This document shows positions 1 to 10,411 of a stretch of 64,000 nucleotides of DNA, piece after piece. A program made the position numbers and the translations under genes. This DNA comes from Brachionus manjavacas (Eukaryota; Rotifera; Eurotatoria; Ploima; Brachionidae). The stretch's first letter is position 1. Each line of letters starts with the position of its first letter. The stretch lies in assembly GCA_019054805.1 (NCBI GenBank), contig JAHQIY010000001.1:8756501-8820500 (forward strand). Direction: 5' to 3'. The notes under the pieces were generated by a model, which saw nothing but the letters and a program-made list of their open reading frames with translations, was not told the DNA's origin and ran no database searches.

Positions 1-23
1 AAAAATTTTAAAATGAATATCAG

Positions 24-3000
24 CTATTTTTCCTATCAATTCAAAGCCTAGGAATTGTGTATGAAGGTGATGTTTTTGACAAAAATAAAAATGTTTTTGA
101 TCGTACAATTACTTACAACATAGATAATGAATCATTTGAAAAAAAGTATGAGATCTTATACATCCTTGAATTTGATTCTGTGCGCAAAAGAATGAGCATT
201 ATAGTCAAAAACAAGGAATCAAATCAATATTTTTTGTACTGTAAAGGTGCAGACATCTCAATCGCGCCTAGGTGCACTTGCAAAACATTTAGCTTATACG
301 AAGACTCACTAAAAGAGTTCTCCGAAAAAGGCTGGCGAACATTGGTCATAGCTTACAAACCACTTAGTGAGTCAGAATATTCTAGCTATTCCCAAATGAT
401 TGACCAAGCTAACAGTGATATTTTAAACAAAGAAGAGAAGCTAAATAAATGCTATGACTTAATCGAATCAAATTTAAAAATATTAGGGGTCACTTCAGTC
501 GAAGATCGCCTGCAGGAAGATGTAGAGGGCACTCTATTTGCTCTTAGACAAGCAGGTATTAAGATATGGATTTTAACTGGTGACAAATTAGAGACAGCAG
601 TAAATATATCAGACTCTTGTAAGCATTTTTCCAAAGAAATGTTCAAATTTGTGCTAAAAAATCTCAAAAATGTCAATGAAATCGAAGAGAACTTTGCTAT
701 CATCAATGAACAGTAATTTATGAAAAAATTGTATTTTTGAAATTTTATTTGAAATTTTTTAAAAGAATGAAATCGAGTGCTAAACAGTCATATGCTTTAG
801 TAATTGATGGCGTTTCTTTAGAGACAATAGCTATGAATAAAAAACAAAATGATTTTAGATCAATAGCAGTAAAATGCGATGCTGTTTTATGCTGCCGAAT
901 GTCACCATCCCAAAAAGCAAATGTAGGCACTAAATTTAATTTTTTTTTAATAAAATTTTTTTATTAAAAAAAGATTGTATCATTGATAAAAAATAGTAAA
1001 GAACGTCCGATGACAGCAGCAATAGGCGACGGAGCAAACGATGTTTCGATGATACAAGAAGCCCATGTAGGAATTGGAATATTTGGAAAAGAAGGAAGAA
1101 ATGCGGCACGTTCCTCAGATTTCTGTTTTTCTAAATTCAAATACTTAAAGCGAGCACTACTAGTTCACGGATATATGTACTACACTCGTGCTGCTGTTCT
1201 TGTTCTCTATTTTTTTTACAAAGTAATTTAAACTTTAAAAATTTAGTATTGATTATCTCTAAAAAAATTCAATTCACACAAACACACATATTTCTAGAAA
1301 AAATATTTTTTTGAAGCTTTAATTGTAATTCTCATAACTAGAAGACTTGGTCACTTACAAAACTTATTAGACAAAATCTGAATTTTAATATCAAATTCTT
1401 AATCTTAAAATTTAAAATTGAAACTACCCAAAAAACGCCACAAAAAAGCCTGTTAGCATCCAGTAAACAGATTTTCAGACGTTTTAATATATTCATAAAA
1501 CTCTTTGTTCAAACTCCGTGCAAATTTATGCCTTTTTTAAAATTTTTGAAGAAAATCAAAGAAAAGACTTGTCGAACAGATTTTCAAGTAATCCTAACTA
1601 TTAGTGAATTAGTAAATTTTTCTTAAGAATTTAAATTTTTATTATATATTTTATTTTTTCAAAAAAATTATAATTGTCTTAATAATTTCTTATTTTATTT
1701 ATAAAAAAAAACGGTATAGCCTTTTTTTTTCAAATAAAAATTCAACCTTTTTATTTGAGAAAATATCAGCTTAAATTAAAAATCATTTATATTTTCTTCT
1801 TGATATTTTTTTTTTAATATTTTGTTTTGTGAGAAAAAAACTTTTTGCATGATGTTCATTCTAAATTTTTTGGATTAATTTCTAGAAATTTAAAAATAAA
1901 TATTTTATTGATTTTAGAATTTTGTATTTTCCGTATGTCAAACTTACTACGGCTTTTGGAATGCATTCTCAAGCACTGTAAGTATCAAAAAGAAATTTTT
2001 TAATAAAATCATCGCTTAATACTTAATATTTTAAAGAGCGTTTTTTCCAGTTTGTACATTAGTGTGTTTAATCTAATATTAAGTTCGGTGCCCCCGTTTA
2101 TAATAGCTTTATTCGAGCAGCAAAAAAATGCCAAAGAACTTGAGCAAGCTCCATTTTTCTACAGGTTTTTAAAAAATTTAAATTTTATTTCAAAAAAATT
2201 TTTTAATTTAAAAATTTAGATCAATTAGAAAAAATAGATCACTTTCACCATTGCAGTTTCTTAAGTGGAATATTCTAGCAGTTTGGCACTCATTGGTTTG
2301 TTTTTTCATACCACTTGGACTTTGCCAAATTAACTCCGTCTTATTACCAGATGGAAAAGTAATTTGTTTTTGATTAGCAAAACTTTCAATAATTTTTGAT
2401 TTTATTTAATATAAGACCTTCGGGAATTATGAATTTGGATCATTGGTTTTGATAAATATATTTGTAGTAATCCATTTTAAAATATTTTTAATCTGGAGAT
2501 ACCAAAATATATTCGCTCTATTTTCTTATTTGATGAGCACTCTCGGATTTGTTTTTACTTGTTTAATATTAAATGCTTTTATTATGTAAGTTTTACGATA
2601 AAGATCAAAATAAGTGCTAAAATTTGTATTTTATAGGCCCTTTCCTTTAACTCTATTCACAGAGGAGCAAGCGCTTTATTTTGGAGTATTCATGTTATTT
2701 TCAAGTGGATCCATTTGGTTTACAATTATCCTCAGTTCAATTGTGGCAATTTTGCCTGATCTTGTATTAATAATTGTTGAAAATCTTTTGGAAAAATTCA
2801 AAGTTCATAAATTCATTAAAAAGGAAAATTCTATTGAAAACACTAGGGCAAAATCGCCAAACACTACTGTTGAGAACTTTTCACTTTATTCAATCGGAAT
2901 GGAACGAAGCACGGCTAGTTTCGAATCATCAAACGATTTGTCTTCAAATCATATAATTAAACGAAACAGCACTTTCAACTCAAATCGCTTATTTAATGGC

Positions 3001-3051
3001 AACAGTAGAAGAGTTTCACCAATTGATACTTTATCTCAATCAGTTATATAA
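24..3051 (+). CDS. P4-type phospholipid flippase, ATP11-like (3' part, 8 exons)
   Basis: Aminophospholipid-translocating P4-ATPase that moves lipid from the outer to the inner leaflet, normally with a CDC50 partner. Only the C-terminal 668 residues lie in the window. Exons: 24-712, 766-922, 974-1222, 1918-1977, 2037-2164, 2220-2358, 2416-2585, 2637-3051. Total 2007 nt, frame kept. Visible parts: nucleotide-binding domain ([10 protein letters not shown]), the TGDKLET motif, [10 protein letters not shown], then the hinge [18 protein letters not shown], followed by the M5-M10 membrane helices. The VEDRLQ and [11 protein letters not shown] stretches and FFYK after the hinge fit the ATP11 class better than ATP8 or ATP9. 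The phosphorylated DKTG aspartate is upstream of the window. An in-frame stop at 9-11 places the first exon start after it, most likely at the AG at 22-23. Introns are about 51-70 bases except one of 695. The acceptor at 2036 was chosen over the one at 2050 because only it keeps frame. Confidence 0.9.
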
Positions 3052-3399
3052 ATTAAAAGCTTAGTCCAAATTAAATGATTATATTATGGTTGATAAAATT
3101 TTTAACCATTTTACTATTAAATTAAAAAAAGTATAAATATATTCTAAAAGAAAATGCCTCGATTTTGATTTCAATATTATAATTATTTGAAAAACTTAAT
3201 TAAATAGTCAAAGTTAAAAAATCTTTTTTGCATTTAAATGCTTATAAAAATTTAATAAAATTAATAAAAAATTTTGCTGATAGTTTATTTTAAATTTCTA
3301 TAATTTGGTTACCAAATGACTAAAACTATCATATTTAGCTACCCGAATAGAGAATACCTTTACATTTGAATTTTTTGAAAATTATTTTGTATTTAATAA
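3052..3399. other. intergenic, flippase 3' flank
   Basis: AT-rich 3' flank of the flippase gene. It holds AATTAAA/ATTAAA-like polyadenylation signals at about 3061-3125 but nothing else I can name. Confidence 0.4.
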
Positions 3400-3408
3400 A
3401 GGCCAAGG

Positions 3409-3764
3409 GGGGTTGTGAAGTTCGTTTCAATTCGATCATTTCAATTCAGAAAAACTTGAATAACTTTTTTACTAAAAGAGATAATTCAGTTCTGTAAAAT
3501 GCTTAATTATAAGCAAATTTGCTTAATGAAGTAAAATAAGTCTGCAAAATACTCTGCAATTTTCTGCATTTTGCACCCCATTAAAAAGTATTACAATCAA
3601 GTGTGCAATTACATTGCAAGGTTTTTGCAGACGTATATTTTTGGATTAAGCAAAGTTGCTTAACCATTGAGCATTTTGCAGAACTAAATTATCTCTTTTA
3701 GTAAAAAAGTTATTCAAGTTTTTCTGAATTGAAACGATCGAATTGAAATGAACTTCACAACCCC
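3409..3764. mobile_element. fold-back MITE, Mutator-like, with 9-bp target duplication
   Basis: The two ends are long inverted repeats of each other, over about 120 bases each. The left end begins GGGGTTGTGAAGTTC; the right end is its near-exact reverse complement. The element is flanked by the perfect 9-base direct repeat AGGCCAAGG (3400-3408 and 3765-3773). A 9-bp target duplication with long inverted repeats is the signature of Mutator/MULE elements. There is no coding capacity. The centre is rich in short CTGCAAAAT-type words shared with the elements at 19.2 and 57.0 kb. Confidence 0.85.
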
Positions 3765-4089
3765 AGGCCAAGGATGTCTCTAGTTTATCGGCATAGCTTG
3801 GAAAAATTAATTACAATTAAAGAAAATTAAATTTGAGAAATTTTTAACTCAATTTATGATGAGATATAAAGAAATATGAAAGTATCATTAAAAGTATGAA
3901 ATATTTCTTTTTTTGATTTTATGAAATAAGAAAGTCATCAATATTTTAAATCAGTTTTAGTTTCTAATATTACAATTCTATTTTAAAAGCTTTATTGTAT
4001 TATTGTGAAAAAAGGTCATTTTTTAAGTTCCTAAAGTTCAAATTGATAAAAATTGATAACGTGCTAACCCAAAAACGACAAATTTTTAA

Positions 4090-4235
4090 TTATTCACAAA
4101 TGCCATCCAAATCGTTCAACAACTTCGTTCTTTCATAAGCTTAATAAGAATTTTCGAGTCATCAGCATACATTTCCATCTTATTTGATACACAATCTGGG
4201 AGGTCATTTATGCATAGAATTAACAGTAGGTTTTT
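4090..4235 (-). pseudogene. CR1-like LINE reverse transcriptase scrap
   Basis: The minus strand reads INDLPDC, then MYADDSKIL, the palm-domain YADD catalytic box of a non-LTR reverse transcriptase with the upstream INDLP block usual in CR1/Jockey-like elements. Both flanks are degenerate and contain stops, so this is a dead, isolated fragment with no recognisable ends. Confidence 0.6.
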
Positions 4236-4239
4236 TGGA

Positions 4240-5312
4240 ACTGGTTCGTTTTTGAAACCAGTTTTGTATTAAACCGATTATACTCGAAGAAATAAAATAT
4301 TTTTGATCGAGAAACTTCTTTTTTTTTATAAATTTTATATTTTCACAATTAAACAATTAAGAAAAGTTCAATTCTTATAAAATATAAAAAAAATATAAAA
4401 AAAAATATTTTTTCTTTATATTTTTGTTATTCAAAATTGGTTCCAATAAAACATATAGTTAACAATATAGCTTTAGCAACCGGTTTCCCACCCCTAATTA
4501 ATAAAACCCCTAATGAACCATCTTTTTGCCTAAGCAATCATGTGATGATGTTTCAAAAGCCTCCAAGAGATTAAAAAGTATCTCATCAACCTTTTACTCT
4601 TTGCTGACTCACTCTTAATCATGCCAATCGTTTCCAAAGTCGGAAAAAAAATAATTTTTAAGTCTTTTCAAATCAAATTTTTGACTTAACATGAAATTTT
4701 TTTTCGAAAAAAAGTCATTTCAAAATCTTTGACATAAATATGACTGCACGGAACTCTAAAATTTCACTTAAAAATCAAGTAATTTTTTTAATTAAAATTA
4801 ATAACTGAATTTTAACCGTTCTATGCAGTCATGATCGCATCAAATTTAAATCAAAATACTCTTTTTTTTAAATTTCAAGTCAATTTTAGTGACTTGTGAT
4901 CCGTTCAAAAACTTTTTGTTATTCATCTGAAAAAACTTCCATAACTTTTTCTATTCGAAAGTAAAATTGATATTTTTTTATCTGAAAGAGAATTTTACGA
5001 AGTTTCAAAATCATATAAGACTTATAAGAAGAAAAATTATTTTTGTTTTTAAATTAAATTTTGTTTTTATAAAATTTTAATCATTTTTTCACCAATTTAA
5101 GTACAAAATTGATCATTTGAAAGGCAAGTTTTTTTTTTCTATATAACTTTTTGGAAATTTTGAAATTAAGTTGTTTCATTAAAACTCAATACTTAAGCAT
5201 GTTAAAATTTGAAACATAATTACGCAATTATTTTTAGAAATGTAAAATAGAAAAAAAAAACTTACAAAATGCAAAAACAAAAAAAAAACGAATCAAATAG
5301 ACTTTATGCAAT
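4240..5312. other. non-coding AT-rich stretch
   Basis: Homopolymer-rich A/T sequence. I see no coding frame, RNA gene or repeat boundary that I can support. Confidence 0.3.
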
Positions 5313-5314
5313 TA

Positions 5315-6062
5315 CAGTAAAGTACGGTTATAACGAAGTCGCTGGGGGAATCAAAAAACGGTTCGTTATAACCGAACTTCGTTACATCCGAAAAAGACTT
5401 TTTAAAATAATCGGAGATGGTTTTTTGTTTAACCATTAGACCCAAGATTTCATTCTCAATTGAACCCAAGCTATCAATTGATGACTCAAAATTATGTTTT
5501 TATTTTGAAAGATGCTTCCTTATTTGAATAATCATTTTTAAAGCTTGTTGATTTGTCATTTCCTAATCGTGTTCATCTTCATCATTTTCTTGCTGGTTCT
5601 CATCATCGCTTAGGTCGCAAACAGTTTGACTTGAACTTTCATCTTGGTTGTTAATCAAATTAATTATTTCTTCGTCGGTTTTTTCATGATATACAGCTAA
5701 TTGATTATCAATTTCAACATAATATCTGTTTTTTTTTATTTTATAAAGGTTAATGTGTGATTTTTCAAAATAGATTTCGGTATTCAAGAAAATTCATACT
5801 TATTTGCTGATTTCTATTATTAAAAATTAAGAAACCAATATTTCTCAAATGTATTTTTTAATATTTTCGTTATAATCGAATAAAATTTCATTGAAAATTA
5901 TCAAAAAATGCTTCGTTATAACCGAATTTTCGCTAAAAGCGTACTTCGTTATAACCGTAAGAAAATGTATTAAAAGTATTATTGTTCTGAACAACAGTGT
6001 TTTATTTTTCGTTATAAACGAATTTTCGTTATATCCATGTTCGTTATCACCGTACTTTACTG
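5315..6062 (-). mobile_element. pogo/Tigger-like DNA transposon, internally deleted
   Basis: Terminal inverted repeats CAGTAAAGTACGGTTATAACGAA at the left and its near-perfect complement (one change) at the right, each bordered by TA (5313-5314, 6063-6064). TA duplication and CAGT ends are typical of pogo/Tigger elements. Next to the ends lie many copies, in both orientations, of TTCGTTATAACCGAA. The left third keeps the 3' end of a transposase gene on the minus strand; the DNA-binding and catalytic parts are gone. Confidence 0.85.
5386..5787 (-). pseudogene. pogo/Tigger transposase C-terminal remnant
   Basis: Minus-strand frame with a TDEEIINLI segment, a strongly acidic tail (DLSDDENQQENDEDEHD) and, after in-frame stops TAG and TAA, the end KQKTISDYFKK. 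This order (acidic linker, helical segment, basic tail ending in a TI..(F/Y)F motif) is how CENP-B/jerky/Tigger transposases finish. The DDE catalytic core is missing. It lies inside the element at 5315-6062 and reads out of its left end. Confidence 0.65.
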
Positions 6063-6064
6063 TA

Positions 6065-8079
6065 CATTAATTACCAATTTTTTTACGTGTGAACCATTTT
6101 ATTTTGTTCTATCAAGTTTAAAAAATAGATTCTATTGTATTAGAAAATACAGTTAAATTTGTTGTAATATATATATGCATGTGATCGATTTTAAGCAATA
6201 TCTTCAAAAAAAATAATTTTCTGATGACACTGTTTTTTGTTTTTTATTTTATTTTTTTAAAAATTTGAGTTTTCTTATTGAATTTTATTCAAATTTTCAA
6301 ACAATAAATTAAGAGTAAAAGTAAGAGTAAGATATACATTTATTTGAACGATTACTTACTAAAAAAGACCCTAAGCTTCTAACATTCCGATTTATTTCGT
6401 AATCATATCCTTAAATTGCACCATGCATTCAGACAAATCGCTTTGAGCTTCTAAGAAAAAACTTATTAGATTTTCTATCATTTTGTATTGTTCTGTTTTT
6501 TTGTATAGAATTTTACAAAGTATATTTAGAAATACGTAATTCATTTTCAGAGTTTTTTCAAAGACTGAATTTATACTTTAAAAATTTGTTTTCACATTGG
6601 ATGATTTTAGCTGTGTATATATAACAAATACTAATATTATTGTGCAATTTTTCCAGCTTGATAGCTCTTATCTCCATTCTCCCTTTTAATACTAAAACAG
6701 TTGCTAAGAGTTCAAAACGAACAAAAATTGACTTTACTTGACTTGACTTTCTGCGAGGAACGAGCTTAAAAGTCAGACAAGTGAAAAAATTAGCATAGCG
6801 GATGATTTTTTTATAGAAATAACAACATTTACATTTATCCTTAATTTAATAAAAACCATACTTCAAGCTTAAATTTTAAAAGATCAAAAAAATCAAAATT
6901 TTCTAAATTAATGTCAATGGAAGACTTAGATTATTTTTTAAATTGAAATTTGACATTTTATCAAATTAAAGAATTTTGAGGAAAAAATGGCCCGATCCAA
7001 TCTTCTAGAAAACGATTCAAAAAAGAGCTTATTCGAAATTAGATGATGAGATTAATCAATTTTTTGATAACGATACGGTTTTATGCTAATTTCTTTTCAA
7101 ATAAGGCTGTTAGTAAATTTATTAAATTAAAATTAATTATTAATCGAATCAAAAAAACTTCACTGTCTAGAAATATTGAATAATTTGTAGACGTTCAGGT
7201 CATAAAATATAAACAAGCTTTACGTTTCCTAATTATACGAACAGAAGAGAAAATACTCTTGAAAATTCACAGACTTTTCTGCTGATCTCTATTATCATCC
7301 CAATTATGTCTCTATACAGATTTAGAGGTGGCCAATTGATTACACGTAGATGCGTTGTGAACTTTAAAACTCAAACACATGAATTTTTTTTTATACCTTA
7401 AGTACTAGGGGTCCTAAAAAACCCTTTGAAAAATACTGAATATGTCTCTTATTAATTTTTATTTTGCTTTTAAAAAAATTATGTATATTTTTAAGTTAAA
7501 ATTTAAAATTATTCACAAATATATTTCATAAAATAAATTAGATATAAATTAGATACAAATACAGGAAATTTTTTTTTTAATTCTTATGCGTAGCTTGTTC
7601 TAAACAATTTATACAGGTCTATTTAAAAACCTTTTCTCCTACAGAAAGACCTCATGTTACAGAAACAAATTGAACTTTATAAATCCTTGACCACATGGCT
7701 TTGAGAGGAACATTTTGGCATTAAACACTTCTTGAATTAACGATACCGATAAAAGATAATATATTTCTCTTTTTTTAAATGAAAGTTTAGGATCTACTGC
7801 TTTCTGGTGACAATTGGTACAATTCTTGTTAGTATCATCGACAAGTCAAAAATCATGAAAAATTCTGACAGTTTGGTTTCATTTATTTACGTGTTGCTCT
7901 AACTTTCTCATCTAAAATTTATAATTTTCCTAAGACTTGCCACTTCTCCGTTCTCAGTCAATTCCATATCGTTCTTTATTTCGTATTTTTGTCAATATAA
8001 GTTAATTATTCCTCTTCAGGTTATTCATCTGATTCATATTCGATTGATTTGGTGTTATCATTTTTTCTTCAAAATCATT
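6065..8079. other. non-coding stretch with weak repeat remnants
   Basis: No gene recognised. At 6735-6790 there is an ACTTGACTTGAC run like the sub-terminal repeats of the hAT element at 9.9 kb, so this may be an old end of that family. The rest is featureless A/T sequence. Confidence 0.3.
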
Positions 8080-8190
8080 ATCAAAGTTTTAATTATCCTC
8101 ATAATCATTATAATTATCATCAGAGACTTCTTGTTGGGTATCATCCGCATTTCTAAGAAGTTCAAGAGCTTGTAAGGTAACTTTCATGGA
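8080..8190 (-). pseudogene. possible piggyBac-like transposase N-terminus remnant
   Basis: Minus strand reads KVTLQALELLRNADD followed by an acidic run (SDDNYNDYEDN) interrupted by stops. A short 'ALELL' helix followed by an acidic stretch is common at the N-terminus of piggyBac-family transposases. The right flank has CCC/GGG-TTTAA-like sequence at 8301-8311, weakly in line with a piggyBac end. No DDD catalytic core was found. Tentative. Confidence 0.2.
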
Positions 8191-8816
8191 GACTTGATTA
8201 AAAAAGTTATTAAATATTATAGAGTTTGGAATTAAAAGCATAATCAGCCATGTACATACTTTAAAAATAATACAATATTTGGGGGATCCAAAAAAACCCT
8301 CTTCGGGTTTAACGTAAATTTTTTTTTTGCATGAAAATAAAAATATTTTGGAATAAAATTTACTAACTATAACATGTTTTTAATTTTAACTTTGATTGAA
8401 AAAAAATCGTCAATAATGATTGATTTTTTTGAGCAATAAGCAAAATTAGTTCCAAAAAAGTGTCGAAAAAACCCCTCTGGGTTTTGAGTGTTAAAAAAGA
8501 CATTTCAGAAATAGTAAGTGAGCTTTCAAGAGCAATCCATGATCTCCCTTTGAGAGTAATAAAAGTACATATAAGTAAACGGCTTAAATAAAAATAGTCC
8601 TGAAAGGGAAGCGAACAAAATTTTAATTTACTATCAAAATATCTTAAATATACTTGTTTATGGTATGTCTGACGACATTTTTGAACATAGCAGACTTGTT
8701 TGTTTGAACTGCTTGCACCAGCCAAATTAAGGGCTCGTTAATCCCTATTAAAAAGTTGTTCTTCTCTGTTATATTATAGCAAACACCAAAAGTTTATTTT
8801 TATCAAAATATTTATT

Positions 8817-9269
8817 TCAGAAAACTAAGAGCAAAGTAAACAAAAAAAACATAATATTGTATAAACAAAAATTTTGATTCGAATTCAAAGTTATCAAACT
8901 AAAATTCAGGCGCAATGTAAGCGCGTTATTGCACAAATCGTGATCGCAAAAGCATAAGTTTCCGCCATCATTGGTACGGGTAGAATAACAAACACTGGTT
9001 TTTTTGATGTAAATTTTTTTAAATTGATCAGCACAGCTTCTTATGTAGTAAAATTGATTTCCAAATCTATGCTTTAATTTAACACATAAATCGTCGCAAT
9101 AAATTAGTGTTCCGGTGTCTCGAGTCAGGTTAAAATGATCTCCACATCTAGGATCAAATCGACTGTCACACTCAAAACATTCTATTCTGCGACGACAGCA
9201 TTGACCGTCCGCATTCGATGAAACGTAACTAATCCAAAAAAATACTAAAAGCAAACAATAACAATTCAT
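8817..9269 (-). CDS. Ly6/quiver (sleepless)-like GPI-anchored protein
   Basis: Single-exon, 150 residues. Residues 1-18 are a signal peptide (MNCYCLLLVFFWISYVSS). The mature part has the three-finger cysteine layout: Cys31, 34, 42, 58, 62, 79, 94, 106, 108, 113, ending in the diagnostic CFCDHDLCNN (106-115). IECFECDS at 29-36 is typical of the quiver/sleepless group. Residues 136-150 are purely hydrophobic and end the protein, the pattern of a GPI-anchor signal. NLT (47-49) and NFS (122-124) are glycosylation sites. Quiver-type proteins sit at the cell surface and modulate ion channels or receptors; the actual partner here is unknown. The start is the first Met, directly before the signal peptide. 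I see no intron. Confidence 0.8.
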   Translation of the reverse strand: MNCYCLLLVFFWISYVSSNADGQCCRRRIECFECDSRFDPRCGDHFNLTRDTGTLIYCDDLCVKLKHRFGNQFYYIRSCADQFKKIYIKKTSVCYSTRTNDGGNLCFCDHDLCNNALTLRLNFSLITLNSNQNFCLYNIMFFLFTLLLVF

Positions 9270-9879
9270 TCTCTTATTGATTTTTGCCTAGGCAAAACTC
9301 CTGATTACGGCTAGATATGATGTGTCAATTTTGCCTCATGAAATAAACCTGAATTTTGTTTTCATTAAAATTTATTCATTTCATCAATTGGAAAATTTTG
9401 AATAAACGCTCTAAATCGAAAAAAATCAAATTCTATAGATAAAGTACATATAAAATATTAATTTATTTTTTCACAAAAAAGATATGATTTACTTATTAAA
9501 ATTAAACCTTCTGTGATTAAGAATTATTCAATTTAAATGGGAAATTTTTGATCAATTCTAAAAGTAGAAAATTAAAAAATAATTTATTTTTTGCTTAAAA
9601 AATTTCTTTATTTATTTTAGAATATTCTAAATTTTAGAAAATATGAATAATTTTGAGTGGAATTTTCATTTGATTCGGATGATGGCTTTTGACATTAAAA
9701 AAAAAACACAGAAAAAGAAAAACTTTATAGAATAAGAATATAAAATTTAGCATAAATTTGTTTTTATTTTTTAGTATAACATTTGCAACTTTAGCATAAA
9801 AAAATTGCAGTTTAGCTATTATTTTTAAAGTTACTAAAAAAAAATTAAAAATGCCAAAAGAAGTTATAATGGGAAAAAG
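9270..9879. other. intergenic A/T-rich stretch
   Basis: Upstream flank of the Ly6-like gene. No promoter element or RNA gene could be supported. Confidence 0.3.
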
Positions 9880-10411
9880 TTAAGGTATTTACCAATAATA
9901 CTTTACTTGAAAAATTTCTCAAGAATGATTGACATCAGACTTGTTTATAAGTCACAGTTTTAAGTCTAAGTCACAAAAATTTAAGTCATGACTTGCACAA
10001 AATTTTTTATCAATACCTGCTTCATCTGGACAAGTTGAAAGAATTATTATCTAAATCTGGTCACATTTACAGAGCACATAGGTCAAGATTAACGGCCAAG
10101 AATTTGGAAGCAACTAGTTTATTGGTATCAAATATGGATTTATTAAATCATTGACTTGACTTGACTTGACTTAAGACTTGTGACTTAAAAACAAGTCTGA
10201 TTCACATCGAAATATATCAAAAACTGGTTCACAGACTCTTAAATGTAACGAATGCCAACTAGAAATTAGTGTTGAAAATGAGGCTAAAGGAAAAAGAGGT
10301 CGTGGACGTCCCAGAGAAAGGAAATTTGAGGATGAAATAGTTGATTTAAATAAACCAGCAAGAATGAAACCAGGTCGTCCACCTAAGATAAGAACCACCT
10401 TAGAAATTTGA
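9880..10411 (+). pseudogene. AT-hook protein coding remnant, split by a hAT insertion
   Basis: Two open stretches, 9880-9935 and 10200-10411, lie in the same frame if the intervening element and one copy of its 8-bp target duplication are discounted. The downstream part has KCNECQLEIS, then KRGRGRPRE (a clear AT-hook with the RGRP core) and KPGRPPK (a second, weaker one), ending in a stop at 10409-10411. Upstream there is no in-frame ATG (stop at 9867); an AG at 9878-9879 could be a splice acceptor, so this may be a last exon. AT-hooks bind the minor groove of A/T DNA. The family is not recognised; it could be a lost host gene or an older transposon protein. Confidence 0.45.
9936..10199 (+). 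mobile_element. hAT transposon fragment, non-autonomous
   Basis: Terminal inverted repeats CAGACTTGTTTATAAGTCACA (left) and the near complement at the right end (TGTGACTTAAAAACAAGTCTG). Flanking 8-base duplication ATTGACAT / ATTCACAT (one mismatch), the length used by hAT elements. Sub-terminal ACTTG repeats follow. Between the ends lies the 3' end of the hAT transposase: PASSGQVERI, a frameshift, then SKSGHIYRAHRSRLTAKNLE to a stop at 10152-10154, the C-terminal dimerisation region. The catalytic part is deleted. Confidence 0.75.

Noticed and set aside
8363..8725. 120-codon minus-strand frame beside the Ly6-like gene
   Set aside because: The opposite strand is also coding-like over part of it (ISEIVSELSRAIHDLPLRVIK), so the frame is ambiguous; neither strand gives a recognisable protein. 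It may be an old transposon remnant.
10171..10398. 75-codon minus-strand frame
   Set aside because: It is the antisense shadow of the AT-hook frame on the plus strand, which has recognisable motifs.
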